The position numbers were made by a program, and so were the translations under genes. Below are positions 33,229 to 43,278 of a stretch of 64,000 nt of DNA, piece by piece. The notes under the pieces were generated by a model. That model had not been told where the DNA came from. It saw nothing but the letters and a program-made list of their open reading frames with translations, and did not search any database. The DNA lies in assembly GCF_900116665.1 (NCBI RefSeq), contig NZ_FPBK01000006.1, positions 62,001 to 126,000 on the forward strand, written 5' to 3'. Within the stretch, counting starts at the first letter, position 1; the number at the start of each line of letters is the position of its first letter. The DNA is from Pustulibacterium marinum. GTDB taxonomy: Bacteria; Bacteroidota; Bacteroidia; Flavobacteriales; Flavobacteriaceae.

Positions 33229-35121
33229 ATGAGTAACGAAAAAAAAGAGCTACATAAAATTGATTTACTCACCATAAATGAACTAAATACACATCAAGAC
33301 TTAGATTCATTTTATGTTGCGAGTTATCAAAGAGGCTATCGCTGGGGAATCACTCAGATCAAGCACCTTCTAGAAGACATCAACGAAGTAGCAGAAGATA
33401 AAAAATACTGCATTCAACCACTTGCAGTAACGCCTAGAGAGGACAAATGTTGGGAACTTATAGACGGGCAACAACGCAGCACTACAATCTATCTTATACA
33501 GGCAGCGTTGAAAAATAACTTTGCTATAAATGGAACTAACAGCTATAACTTAGGCTATAACACTAGAGAAACAACGAAGGTCTTTCTAAAAGCCATCAAA
33601 GAAAAGGATCATTTAAAAGAATTTACTAAGGCTATAAAAGATACTAGCAATCTCTTCATCAATGAAAACTTTAAGACTTTCATCGATCAACAATGGGAAA
33701 ACTTTTGTGAAAAGTATAGAGATGAAGACAATATAGACAACTACCATATATTTCAAGCTTACCTCACCATTACGGCTTGGCTCAACAATAAAAATGGAGA
33801 AGAGCGCAAAATATTTCACAACAAACTAGTAAACCAAACCTATATCATCTGGCATCCGGTACAAATAGAACAACGTGGACAACAGACAGTAGAAGACTTT
33901 TTTATCAACATGAATGCAGGTAAAATTAAGCTTTCAAGTGCCGAACTTATCAAAGCCTTATTCATTAGAGATATAGACAAAAGTGAAGAAGCTTGGGATA
34001 TCAAAACCATGCGTAAACAAAAGTTTGCAAATGAATGGGATAGTATAGAAAACGAGTTACACAATGATGAACTATGGTTCTTTATAAACAATAGTGATCA
34101 AAACGGTTTTGATACGCGTATCGACAAATTATTCCAAATGGATTGTAGTGCGAAAGGAAGAAAAAGTGAAGAGGATACCTATGAAGTGTACACAGAAGAA
34201 GAAAATAGGAATTGGGAGTCAATCAAAAGAATATTTCAACGCCTAAAAGAATGGTTCGAGGAAGTAGAAGTCTTTCACTTAATAGGGTTTATCGTCAATA
34301 GCAATCACATGACTATTGAGCAATTGATCGACAAAACAGCTAAAAAAACTAAATCAGAGACCAAAAAATATTTCAATGATGTAATCAAAGAACTGTTTGA
34401 TAGAGAGGTTACTAGAAATGAGAAAAGAATCAAAGAATACAGCTTAGAAAATTTAGATTATAACCAAAGCACCCAACAGTGCAACGATGTATTACTGTTA
34501 TACAACATTAAACTCATAGAAGCCAATTTTCCTGGACAACGGTTTCCATTCAACTTATACCAGCAAAATGATACCCAATGGAGTATAGAGCACATTCACC
34601 CACAAAATCCAGCAAAGTTAACTAACCGAGAAGAAGCAATGGATTGGTTAGAAGATTATAAAAAAAGAATGGACAATGAAATAGACCTGAAAGAGAAAAA
34701 ACAAAAAATTGATGAAATAGAAGAACTTCTTAAGAAAGAAGAAAAAGAGGGAAAAATCACAAATGACATTGCTGAAAAATTAAGAGAGTTTGCAGAAGAG
34801 GTAAACGAGGAGTTAGGGCTACATGGCATTGGCAACCTTGCATTGTTAGATAAGATTACGAATAGTAGTATTGGTAACAAAAGTTTCTCTAAAAAAAGAA
34901 AGATCATAATTGACGGTTCAGAGAGAAGTGTTACAGATAAAAAAACAGCAACATACATCCCGTTAGGTACGGTCAATAATTTTCTTAAAAAAACCACCAA
35001 TACGTCTGATGGTAACATCTCACTTAGTTTTTGGTCAGCTGCCGATGCTGAGGACTATACCAAAAACATAGAAACATTATTAACAACCTATTTACCACAA
35101 AAGCAAGGAAATCATGAGTAA
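33229..35121 (+). CDS. DUF262/DUF1524 (GmrSD-type) nuclease
   Basis: This 630-residue protein resembles GmrSD-type type IV restriction enzymes, which use a ParB-like NTPase domain (DUF262) and an HNH-like nuclease (DUF1524) against modified phage DNA. The N-terminus has YQRGYRW and LIDGQQRSTT, the DUF262 signature, followed by MNAGKIKLSSAELIKALF. The C-terminus has the HNH-type motif WSIEHIHPQNPAKL and a trailing GNLALLDKITNSSIGN segment. It overlaps the next gene by 8 bp. The target modification is unknown. Confidence 0.85.
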   Translation: MSNEKKELHKIDLLTINELNTHQDLDSFYVASYQRGYRWGITQIKHLLEDINEVAEDKKYCIQPLAVTPREDKCWELIDGQQRSTTIYLIQAALKNNFAINGTNSYNLGYNTRETTKVFLKAIKEKDHLKEFTKAIKDTSNLFINENFKTFIDQQWENFCEKYRDEDNIDNYHIFQAYLTITAWLNNKNGEERKIFHNKLVNQTYIIWHPVQIEQRGQQTVEDFFINMNAGKIKLSSAELIKALFIRDIDKSEEAWDIKTMRKQKFANEWDSIENELHNDELWFFINNSDQNGFDTRIDKLFQMDCSAKGRKSEEDTYEVYTEEENRNWESIKRIFQRLKEWFEEVEVFHLIGFIVNSNHMTIEQLIDKTAKKTKSETKKYFNDVIKELFDREVTRNEKRIKEYSLENLDYNQSTQQCNDVLLLYNIKLIEANFPGQRFPFNLYQQNDTQWSIEHIHPQNPAKLTNREEAMDWLEDYKKRMDNEIDLKEKKQKIDEIEELLKKEEKEGKITNDIAEKLREFAEEVNEELGLHGIGNLALLDKITNSSIGNKSFSKKRKIIIDGSERSVTDKKTATYIPLGTVNNFLKKTTNTSDGNISLSFWSAADAEDYTKNIETLLTTYLPQKQGNHE

Positions 35122-37627
35122 AACATTCTGGGATTTAGTAGATAAAAGTAATATTGAGATACCTGAAATTCAAAGAGATTATGCTCAAGGGCGTACTTCA
35201 GAAAGGGTAACAGCTATCAGAATAAAATTTGTAAAAGACATCTTAGAGGCAATTTCACAAAACAAAAAATTAAACCTTGACTTTGTTTTTGGCCAATCTG
35301 TAGATCCTACCAATCAAGCCAATTTCAACAAGAGCAAACAGAGCCTGGAACAAATGTTATCGGTACTCAAAGAGTACAGCGAAAATACAGGGGTTAGTTT
35401 TACTAGTACTGTTGCTCCAAAACCAGTTACCAAAAGTGATACCAATGTATTAATCCCTTTTGATGGCCAACAGCGCTTAACTACCTTATTTTTAGTACAC
35501 CTGTACATAGCGGCAAAATCCGGGAATAGCTTGGAAAAACTAAAAAAGTTTAGCTATAAGACTAGGGAAAGCAGCAAAGCGTTTATAGCCCAATTAACAG
35601 AGAGGTATCAAATCATTAATGAAGAACATGCTGAAAAACTATCTGATGCAATCAAAGATCAGTCGTGGTTCTATACTTCATGGAAAAAAGATCCAACGGT
35701 AGCGGGAATGTTAGTCATGTTAGACGAAATAGACGAACAAGTAAAAGAAAAACCAATAGATTTTGGTAAAGCATGGCATAATCTCTCAAATACAAATTGT
35801 ATAGAGTTCGATTTTTTCGATATACAGGAAGAAGGCTTTGAGGAAGACCTGTATGTTAAAATGAATGCCAGAGGGAAAGGACTCACAGATTTTGAAAACT
35901 TCAGAGCTTGGCTTGAAAAAAAACACAAAGAAGATACTGAATTGAACGACTTCGATTGGGTTAATCAATTAGATAAAGAATGGCTCGACCTGTTTTGGAA
36001 AACAAAAGACAAAGTAAGCGATGTAGATGTAAATTACCTGGCTTTTTTTAAGAACTTAGCGGTTATTCACAAGATCAGCAAAGAGGAAAAGCAAGAGAAA
36101 GAGAAAGTACAGAAGTATGTTCGGGAGCGCGAATGGTTGAAAATTTTAAATCCCAATGTATTTACACCCACTGCCACCTACGAAAAAGAGAAAGTGTTTT
36201 CTACAACTTCCTTACGATACATTTTTACAGTTTTAAATAAATTAACAATACTGCAAAATACCATAGATGAAACGGTCAAAAAGGTATGGGGTGAGCCTTT
36301 TTATAAAAATGACATCAAATTCACTAAGTTGTTACTCGCTGATTTTCATGATCTTTCGTATTACAACAAAACCTTCGTAGTGGCCGTAATTAGGTTTATA
36401 GAACTATATACATTGGATGATAAAAGCGCCTTTGAGAAGGATTTATACAACTGGCTAAGGGTAGCAAGAAATATCATTTACAATTCAAGAATAGATGGGG
36501 AGCTAGCTTACATACCTGCCGTCAAAGCTTTGCATCAACTGAAGACAGAGTATGTATTAAATATAAATACATTAGCAAATTGGAATGTAGAAGCAGATAA
36601 AACATGGATCAACTTTTTCAATACAGCCCAACAACATGAAGAGGTAAGAAAGTTAAAGCTCATCAACACAAATCCAGAGCTTTGGCAAGAGGTAGTAATA
36701 GAGGCCGAAAACCATACCTACTTTTATGGTCAAATCAATTTTATCTTAGAAATGGCGGAAGAAGATCCGGTACTCTTCAAAAATTACTATCACAAAGTGG
36801 CCAAACTCTTTTCTAAAGAGAATCTCTATTCAGATCAATACATTATACAATGTACATTTTTCGCCTTTGATACTAACGATAGCTGGTTAACAGCATTAAC
36901 CGGAGATCGTTTTAAATTTTACAAAGCCGTACAAGGTACTTCTAGGGATAGAGATGAAAACTGGAGACAACTATTCAAAGATGAAACCAAGAGAAAAGTT
37001 TTAAAAGAGCTTTTAGATAAAACCAACGCTACCACCGAAGGTATGCAGCAGGTCATCAATAACAAAAAGCAAGAACTTAAAGAAGATCCAACAAATTGGA
37101 AGTTCATGATGTTAGACCATCCTGAAATGTTAGCCTACTGCAAGGAAGCCATATTTACCAAAACAAACGATGAATATATACGCCTGTTAAACAAGTCTTT
37201 AAATTCGTCAAGACAAGCCGAACTCCGTTCATATTATTTCTATAAAACACACAAACCGCAAATACAAAATCAGTATCCACCTTTTACAAAGTTCTGGTAT
37301 TACCATGGAGAAAGAGGAAACATGAGACCATGCGCCATTTTAGATGAATGGCAATTTAAAGAGTTAGTGTATTACATAGATATCTATTACAATCATGATG
37401 GAATAGAATTAAGATTTGCAATTAGAAGAGGTGAAGCAGCTATGGATCCGCTTATTCAATCTAGTTTAGAGGAGGATCACCACTTTCATTTTGTCGAGGA
37501 CTACGGACTCGTGCTTCGTGGTATTGCATACAAAGAAACAGACAACAAAATAGCAGCAGTAATAGAAACCCTAAACAAAATCAATCATAGCGCTACAGCT
37601 TTCAATGAGGACAATGTAATAGCCTAA
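35114..37627 (+). CDS. Second DUF262-family protein
   Basis: This is an 837-residue protein with the DUF262 motifs IPEIQRDYAQG (residues 15-25) and IPFDGQQRLTTLFLVHLY (about 117-134), then MNARGKGLTDFENFRAWLE. The long C-terminal region (about 300-837) has no obvious HNH motif and is unassigned. It is translationally coupled to the first DUF262 gene by an 8-bp overlap, so the two probably act as one complex with nuclease activity supplied by the first. The type I restriction operon starts 47 bp later. Confidence 0.8.
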   Translation: MSKTFWDLVDKSNIEIPEIQRDYAQGRTSERVTAIRIKFVKDILEAISQNKKLNLDFVFGQSVDPTNQANFNKSKQSLEQMLSVLKEYSENTGVSFTSTVAPKPVTKSDTNVLIPFDGQQRLTTLFLVHLYIAAKSGNSLEKLKKFSYKTRESSKAFIAQLTERYQIINEEHAEKLSDAIKDQSWFYTSWKKDPTVAGMLVMLDEIDEQVKEKPIDFGKAWHNLSNTNCIEFDFFDIQEEGFEEDLYVKMNARGKGLTDFENFRAWLEKKHKEDTELNDFDWVNQLDKEWLDLFWKTKDKVSDVDVNYLAFFKNLAVIHKISKEEKQEKEKVQKYVREREWLKILNPNVFTPTATYEKEKVFSTTSLRYIFTVLNKLTILQNTIDETVKKVWGEPFYKNDIKFTKLLLADFHDLSYYNKTFVVAVIRFIELYTLDDKSAFEKDLYNWLRVARNIIYNSRIDGELAYIPAVKALHQLKTEYVLNINTLANWNVEADKTWINFFNTAQQHEEVRKLKLINTNPELWQEVVIEAENHTYFYGQINFILEMAEEDPVLFKNYYHKVAKLFSKENLYSDQYIIQCTFFAFDTNDSWLTALTGDRFKFYKAVQGTSRDRDENWRQLFKDETKRKVLKELLDKTNATTEGMQQVINNKKQELKEDPTNWKFMMLDHPEMLAYCKEAIFTKTNDEYIRLLNKSLNSSRQAELRSYYFYKTHKPQIQNQYPPFTKFWYYHGERGNMRPCAILDEWQFKELVYYIDIYYNHDGIELRFAIRRGEAAMDPLIQSSLEEDHHFHFVEDYGLVLRGIAYKETDNKIAAVIETLNKINHSATAFNEDNVIA

Positions 37628-37674
37628 AAAAAGCCAAAAACTCCTATATTAGCCTTCTCAATTTTTGTAAAAGT

Positions 37675-39159
37675 ATGTTTGAACAAACATTTAAAAATAT
37701 AGACGACGTCTTGTGGAAAGACGCCGGATCAGATAGCGAATTAGATTATATTGGTCAAACTTCTTGGGTACTATTTCTAAGGTATCTAGATGAATTAGAA
37801 AGAGACAAAGCAGACCAAGCTGAGTTAGTTGGCAAAACTTATAATTTTATTCTGGAAGAAGAATACCGTTGGCCAAATTGGGCAATGCCTAAAGATGAAG
37901 ATGGGAAATTAGACCATCACAAAGCTATGACCGGACCCGATTTGGTGCGCTTTGTAGACACTAAGTTGTTCCCGTACCTGGCAGATTTTAAAAACACGGC
38001 GGAAAATCCAAAAACAATTGAGTACAAAATAGGTGAAATTTTTTCGGAACTTAAAAATAAGATTCAGAGTGGGTACAACCTACGCGAAATTTTGGAATAT
38101 GCAGATGAGTTACCTTTCAGAGCCTCTACAGACAAACATGAGCTGAGTCACTTATACGAAACTAAAATTAAGAACATGGGAAATGCTGGCCGTAACGGCG
38201 GGCAATACTATACGCCACGTCCTTTAATTCGTGCTATGATTCAGGTCATAAACCCACAAATGGGCGAAAAGATTTATGATGGTGCAGCAGGTTCTTGTGG
38301 TTTCTTATGTGAAGCGTATGAGTATTTGTACAATCGCATGGAAAAGACCACCGAAAATCTCAAAACGCTACAAGAAGACACCTTGTTTGGTAAAGAGAAA
38401 AAGAACCTAGCGTATGTCATTGGTATTATGAACATGATTTTACATGGAGTAGAAGCACCAAACATTATTCATACCAATACATTAGGCGAAAACATACGCG
38501 ATATTCAAGAGAAGAACCGTTACCATGTGATTCTTGCCAATCCACCCTTTGGAGGTAAAGAAAGACCAGAAGTACAACAAAACTTTGACATCAAAACAGG
38601 GGAAACAGCCTCACTGTTTTTGCAGCACTTTATCAAAAGTTTAAAAACAGGTGGCCGTGCGGCTATTGTTATTAAAAATACCTTTTTAAGCAATACCGAT
38701 AATGCTTCTGTGTCTTTACGTAAGCACTTATTAGAGAGTTGCAACCTGCATACCATTCTCGATATGCCGGCAGGTACCTTTACTGGTGCAGGCGTTAAAA
38801 CGGTGGTGTTGTTTTTTACCAAAGGCGAACCTACCAAAAACATCTGGTACTACCAATTGGATGCCGGAAGAAACATGGGAAAAACCAATCCTTTGAATGA
38901 CAAGGATATGGAAGAGTTTGTTTCTCTAAGCTTGTCACTTCGAGCGGAGTCGAGAAGCGAAAAGGCAAAGTTGGAAACCGAAAAATCTTGGCTATTTAAC
39001 GTGAATGATTTAGACGAGAATACGCTCGACCTTTCCCCAAAAAACCCAAACACACCCGAAGAAGCACCCTTGCGAAGCCCAAAGGAGATTTTAGCAGAAA
39101 TGCAGAGATTGGATAAAGAAACGAGTTCAATTTTGAACCAAATTAAAGAGTTGATATGA
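37675..39159 (+). CDS. hsdM: Type I restriction-modification methyltransferase subunit HsdM
   Basis: This is a 494-residue N6-adenine methyltransferase subunit. The N-terminal helical domain (FEQTFKNIDDVLWKDAG) is followed by AdoMet motif I DGAAGSCGF (D202) and catalytic motif IV NPPF (N289-F292). With HsdS it methylates the bipartite target; with HsdR added it restricts unmodified DNA. Codons about 420-428 read through a stretch resembling a dispersed Bacteroidota palindrome (38932-38959), placed in a likely surface linker. It overlaps hsdS by 4 bp. Confidence 0.95.
   Translation: MFEQTFKNIDDVLWKDAGSDSELDYIGQTSWVLFLRYLDELERDKADQAELVGKTYNFILEEEYRWPNWAMPKDEDGKLDHHKAMTGPDLVRFVDTKLFPYLADFKNTAENPKTIEYKIGEIFSELKNKIQSGYNLREILEYADELPFRASTDKHELSHLYETKIKNMGNAGRNGGQYYTPRPLIRAMIQVINPQMGEKIYDGAAGSCGFLCEAYEYLYNRMEKTTENLKTLQEDTLFGKEKKNLAYVIGIMNMILHGVEAPNIIHTNTLGENIRDIQEKNRYHVILANPPFGGKERPEVQQNFDIKTGETASLFLQHFIKSLKTGGRAAIVIKNTFLSNTDNASVSLRKHLLESCNLHTILDMPAGTFTGAGVKTVVLFFTKGEPTKNIWYYQLDAGRNMGKTNPLNDKDMEEFVSLSLSLRAESRSEKAKLETEKSWLFNVNDLDENTLDLSPKNPNTPEEAPLRSPKEILAEMQRLDKETSSILNQIKELI
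38932..38959. repeat. REP-like palindrome embedded in hsdM
   Basis: GTCACTTCGAGCGGAGTCGA followed by GAAGCG forms an imperfect hairpin (CTTCGA with TCGAGAAG). It resembles a repeat I recall as common between genes in Bacteroidota, but here it is in frame inside a coding sequence. Confidence 0.45.
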
Positions 39160-40382
39160 AGGAAGGCGATGTACTGAGCCTGCCGAAGGGTTGGGATATA
39201 AAAAATTTAGATGATTTGTGTACAATAAAAGGTAGAATTGGCTACCGAGGATATACAAAACAGGACTTGGTTGAAAAGGGAGAAGGAGCAATTACTTTAA
39301 GCCCTTCTAATATTATTAATAATCAATTCAATTTAGATAAGTGTACTTATATTTCTTGGTTTAAGTATGAAGAATCTCCTGAAATAATGGTTTTTGAGGG
39401 CGATATTCTATTTGTTAAAACGGGTTCTACTTATGGTAAGGTTGCACTTGTTGAAAATCTTGACGAAAAAGCTACGATTAATCCTCAATTTGTTGTTTTT
39501 AAAGATTTGAAATGTGATAACAGATTTTTGTATTATTCCTTAACTACATTAAATTTTAAAAAGAAAGTCGAATCTATTATAGGCGGAGCAGCAACACCTA
39601 CGTTATCACAAACCAATTTAGGTAGATTGCAAATCCCAATCCCATCACTTTCCGAACAAAAACAAATAGTAGCGATACTCGATAAAGCCTTTGCAGCCAT
39701 AGACCAAGCCCAAGCCAATATTGAGAAAAATATTGAAAATGCGAAAGAGTTGTTTCAATCTAAACTGAATGAGATATTTAATCAAAAAGGAGATGATTGG
39801 GAAGAGAAGACTTTGGGTGAAGTTTGTGAGATTATAATGGGGCAAAGCCCAAAAGGAACTTCTTATAATTCAGAAGGAACTGGAACGGCTCTCATTAATG
39901 GGCCTGTTGAATTTGGAAACGAACCTTTCTCTAAAACCGTTATGAGTAAATGGACAACTCAACCTACGAAGCTTTGTGAAGAAGGTGATTTAATCCTATG
40001 TGTCAGAGGTTCTACTACTGGTAGAATAAATATTGCAGGATTTCAAGCTTGTATTGGCAGGGGAGTTGCAGCAATAAGGAATGTGAAAAGCCAAAAATGG
40101 ATTAATTTTTTCATAAGATGTAATCAACAAACTATTTATGATTTGGGAACAGGTTCAACATTTCCTAACGTTTCGAGCAAAATATTGGCTAATCTTAAAA
40201 TAGTACAACCTAAATCAATAACCATACAAAATGAACTTGTTAAGCTAATGGAAAAATTAGATTCGAATCAAAGCAAAATCGAATCACACTACCAACAAAA
40301 ACTTGCCAACTTAGAAGACCTTAAAAAATCCCTTTTACAAAAAGCGTTTACAGGAGAACTAACAAAAAATATAGCATTATGA
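39156..40382 (+). CDS. hsdS: Type I restriction-modification specificity subunit HsdS
   Basis: This is a 408-residue specificity subunit with two target-recognition domains, starting near GWDIKNLDDLCTI and DDWEEKTLGEVCEI. Each is followed by a conserved helical spacer (SLSEQKQIVAILDKAF, then NELVKLMEKLDSNQ). The C-terminus LKKSLLQKAFTGEL is the classic HsdS ending. It sets the DNA sequence recognised by the complex; the sequence cannot be predicted here. The first codons (39171-39189) read through GTACTGAGCCTGCCGAAGG, similar to another dispersed Bacteroidota repeat. It overlaps neighbours by 4 bp on each side. Confidence 0.93.
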   Translation: MKEGDVLSLPKGWDIKNLDDLCTIKGRIGYRGYTKQDLVEKGEGAITLSPSNIINNQFNLDKCTYISWFKYEESPEIMVFEGDILFVKTGSTYGKVALVENLDEKATINPQFVVFKDLKCDNRFLYYSLTTLNFKKKVESIIGGAATPTLSQTNLGRLQIPIPSLSEQKQIVAILDKAFAAIDQAQANIEKNIENAKELFQSKLNEIFNQKGDDWEEKTLGEVCEIIMGQSPKGTSYNSEGTGTALINGPVEFGNEPFSKTVMSKWTTQPTKLCEEGDLILCVRGSTTGRINIAGFQACIGRGVAAIRNVKSQKWINFFIRCNQQTIYDLGTGSTFPNVSSKILANLKIVQPKSITIQNELVKLMEKLDSNQSKIESHYQQKLANLEDLKKSLLQKAFTGELTKNIAL

Positions 40383-40747
40383 ATTGGGCACAAGCAGAAA
40401 TCTTACTAAAAGAAAAAATTGTAGTTACAAACAAATCGCTAGACAGTTCTGGTAAAAGTAAATACAAGATAGTGAAACATATACCGGATTTTTATTGTAG
40501 CAACTACAATGAAGTAGGGTTTCAAATTCAGGTAGGGGCAAACGCTTTTATAAATGTTCCCATGAGTATGTTACAAAAAGTTTTTAAGGCTTCGCTACAA
40601 AATGGCTACGAAAAAGCTATATTTAACACGTATTACCCTAAAGAATACAACAACAAACCTTGTTATGTACATGCCATAGGACTACTTTTTCAGCAGGCAG
40701 GGGTAATGCTTCCAGTTTCTAGTAGAAAGTATAAAATTGTAAAGTAA
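40379..40747 (+). CDS. Small unknown protein inside the hsd operon
   Basis: This is a 122-residue basic protein of unknown function, inserted between hsdS and hsdR. It overlaps hsdS by 4 bp (ATGA) and its stop is one base before the hsdR start, so it is translated with them. Sequence landmarks are YKIVKHIPDFYCSN near residue 27, a central FQIQVGANAFINVPMSML segment, and YYPKEYNNKPCYVHAIGLLF. It has no membrane helix or catalytic signature. It could be a regulator or a fourth subunit; both are guesses from context. Confidence 0.75.
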   Translation: MNWAQAEILLKEKIVVTNKSLDSSGKSKYKIVKHIPDFYCSNYNEVGFQIQVGANAFINVPMSMLQKVFKASLQNGYEKAIFNTYYPKEYNNKPCYVHAIGLLFQQAGVMLPVSSRKYKIVK

Positions 40748-40748
40748 C

Positions 40749-43187
40749 ATGAACGAAGCACAAACCAAACACGATTTAATTGAACCTGCTCTTAAAAAAG
40801 CAGGATGGGGTATTGTGAAGGGGAGTCGCTTACGCTTGGAGTTCCCTATTACACAAGGGCGCATTCAGGGAAGAAATAAAAGAGAAAGGGCGCTAGCAGC
40901 CGATTATGTGCTGGAATATAAAAACCGTCGCATTGGGGTGGTAGAAGCCAAAGCTCGTGATAAATACTACACTTTAGGTTTGGTACAGGCCAAAGAGTAT
41001 GCAAATCGTTTAAACATTAGATACACCTATTGTACCAATGGGCTTCTTATTTATGGGGTAGACATGCAAGAGGCAACGGAAGGTGATGTTGCCAGATTTC
41101 CTACACCCGATGAGCTGTGGGAAATGACCTTTCCTACTCCTAAAGAAGACTATAAAATAGAAATAGCCAATTGGAAAGAACGCTTATTTGCTGTGCCTTT
41201 TGAAGACAGAGGGTGTACATGGCAACCAAGATATTACCAACAAAACGCCATCACCAAAGTTTTAGAAGCGGTAGCAGAAAAAAAAGACAGGTTACTGCTA
41301 ACACTGGCAACAGGTACTGGTAAAACGGCTATTGCGTTTCAAATTGCCTGGAAATTATTCAATGCCAAATGGAATTTGAAAAGAGATGCGAGCAGAGCAC
41401 CTCGTATTTTATTCTTGGCAGATAGGAATATTTTAGCAGATCAGGCTTTTAATGCCTTCAATGCATTTGACACCATTGACGAAAATATCAAAGTTAGAAT
41501 AAGTGCTAAAGAGGTTCGAAAAAAAGGAAAGGTTCCTACAAATGGTAGCATTTTCTTTACCATTTTCCAAACCTTTATGACAGCCAACCAAAACAAAGAA
41601 ACGGAAACAGAAGAAACGGTTACACATAGTGTAGAAGATTTTAATTTTGGGCAGTACGATCAAGATTTCTTTGATTTCATCATTATAGACGAATGCCACC
41701 GTGGTGGTGCTAACGATGAAAGTTCTTGGCGTACCATTTTAGAGTATTTCAAACCAGCGGTACAACTTGGGTTAACAGCTACTCCCAAAAGAGATGTAAA
41801 TGCAGATACCTACAAGTATTTTGGAGAACCTATTTACAGTTACAAATTAAAAGAAGGAATCAACGATGGATTTTTAACTCCCTTTAGAGTAAAAGAGATT
41901 CAAACCAATTATGATGAATATACGGTTACGCCAGATGATACAATTGTAAGTGGAGCTGCAAAGGTTGGGGATGAATTCACCTATAAAGATTACGGACGTA
42001 AAATAATCATCCAGCAGGTAGAGGAATTTAGGGTTCGTACATTTTTAAAATTGATCAATCAAAACCACAAAACTTTAGTATTCTGTGCTACCCAGGAGCA
42101 TGCTGCTTTTATAAGAGATGTAATCAATCAAAATACAAAAGTAGGCAACACAAACTATTGCCACCGGGTTACAGCCGATGATGGGAATAGAGGAGAAGAA
42201 CATTTAAGAGATTTTCAAGACAATGAAAAAAGCATTCCTACAGTACTTACTACTTCTCAAAAACTAAGTACAGGTGTCGATGCTCCGGAAATCCGTAATA
42301 TCGTATTGTTACGTCCGGTAGAATCTATGGTTGAGTTCAAACAAATTGTAGGAAGAGGAACTCGTCTTTTCGATGAAAAAGAATATTTTACCATTTTCGA
42401 TTTTGTAAAAGCACACAAGCATTTCAAAGACCCGGAATGGGACGGCGATCCATTACCTCCAGAAATGCCTAAACCACCGGGAGAACCTAAAATTTGTAGT
42501 CTTTGTGGTGTTAGTCCATGCATTTGTGCCCAAGAACCAGAACCTGATTACGTTTGCCCTATTTGTGACAACGATCCATGTGTGTGTGATGAAGAACCAC
42601 GCCAATTAATTAAGGTTACCTTTTCAGATAATAAAGCCAGAGAAATTGACGCAACAGTAAAAACTACATTTTGGAACCCTGCAACAGGTGATCCTATGTC
42701 TTCAGATGATTTTATTCAGGAGCTTTTTAAAGATTTACCGGAGTTCTTTAGAGATGAAGATGAATTGCGAAACATTTGGAGCATTCCTGGTACTAGAAAA
42801 AAATTACTGACTGCTCTTAGTGAAAAAGGGTATGCAACCAGCCAGTTAGAAGACTTAAAAAAACTAGTTCATGGCGAAGACAGTGACATTTATGATGTGC
42901 TAAGTTATGTAGCCTACAAAAGCAAACAAATACCTAGACTGCAACGTGCCGCAATTGCTAAAAGTAATTTGGCGCAGTACAATAGCAAACAACAAGAATT
43001 CATCAATTTTGTTTTAGAACAATATGTAAAACAAGGGGTGAATGAGCTAGATGAAGAAAAACTACCTGATTTAATAGAGCTAAAATATAAAGGCATCACA
43101 GATGCCAAAAAAGAATTAGGAGATATCAAATCAATAAGAGAATTGTTCATTAATTTCCAAAAAGGGCTATACCAAACAGGAATATAA
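40749..43187 (+). CDS. hsdR: Type I restriction endonuclease subunit HsdR
   Basis: This 812-residue translocase-nuclease has an N-terminal PD-(D/E)XK nuclease with ADYVLEYKNRRIGVVEAKA. The SF2 helicase core includes Walker A LATGTGKTA, DECH in IIDECHRGG, motif III LGLTATPKRD and motif VI IVGRGTRLF. At about residues 578-615 there is a Cys-rich segment with two copies of CxxCxxxPCxC, a probable zinc-binding insertion. The C-terminal domain should bind HsdM/HsdS. It cuts unmethylated DNA after ATP-driven translocation. Confidence 0.95.
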   Translation: MNEAQTKHDLIEPALKKAGWGIVKGSRLRLEFPITQGRIQGRNKRERALAADYVLEYKNRRIGVVEAKARDKYYTLGLVQAKEYANRLNIRYTYCTNGLLIYGVDMQEATEGDVARFPTPDELWEMTFPTPKEDYKIEIANWKERLFAVPFEDRGCTWQPRYYQQNAITKVLEAVAEKKDRLLLTLATGTGKTAIAFQIAWKLFNAKWNLKRDASRAPRILFLADRNILADQAFNAFNAFDTIDENIKVRISAKEVRKKGKVPTNGSIFFTIFQTFMTANQNKETETEETVTHSVEDFNFGQYDQDFFDFIIIDECHRGGANDESSWRTILEYFKPAVQLGLTATPKRDVNADTYKYFGEPIYSYKLKEGINDGFLTPFRVKEIQTNYDEYTVTPDDTIVSGAAKVGDEFTYKDYGRKIIIQQVEEFRVRTFLKLINQNHKTLVFCATQEHAAFIRDVINQNTKVGNTNYCHRVTADDGNRGEEHLRDFQDNEKSIPTVLTTSQKLSTGVDAPEIRNIVLLRPVESMVEFKQIVGRGTRLFDEKEYFTIFDFVKAHKHFKDPEWDGDPLPPEMPKPPGEPKICSLCGVSPCICAQEPEPDYVCPICDNDPCVCDEEPRQLIKVTFSDNKAREIDATVKTTFWNPATGDPMSSDDFIQELFKDLPEFFRDEDELRNIWSIPGTRKKLLTALSEKGYATSQLEDLKKLVHGEDSDIYDVLSYVAYKSKQIPRLQRAAIAKSNLAQYNSKQQEFINFVLEQYVKQGVNELDEEKLPDLIELKYKGITDAKKELGDIKSIRELFINFQKGLYQTGI

Positions 43188-43278
43188 AACCAATTAGAGG
43201 ACACAAAGTTTACAAGTCCAAACAAACGAACTTTTGAAACCTCCGAAGTTAATTGACAGTTAAATAAATTTAAGTTAG

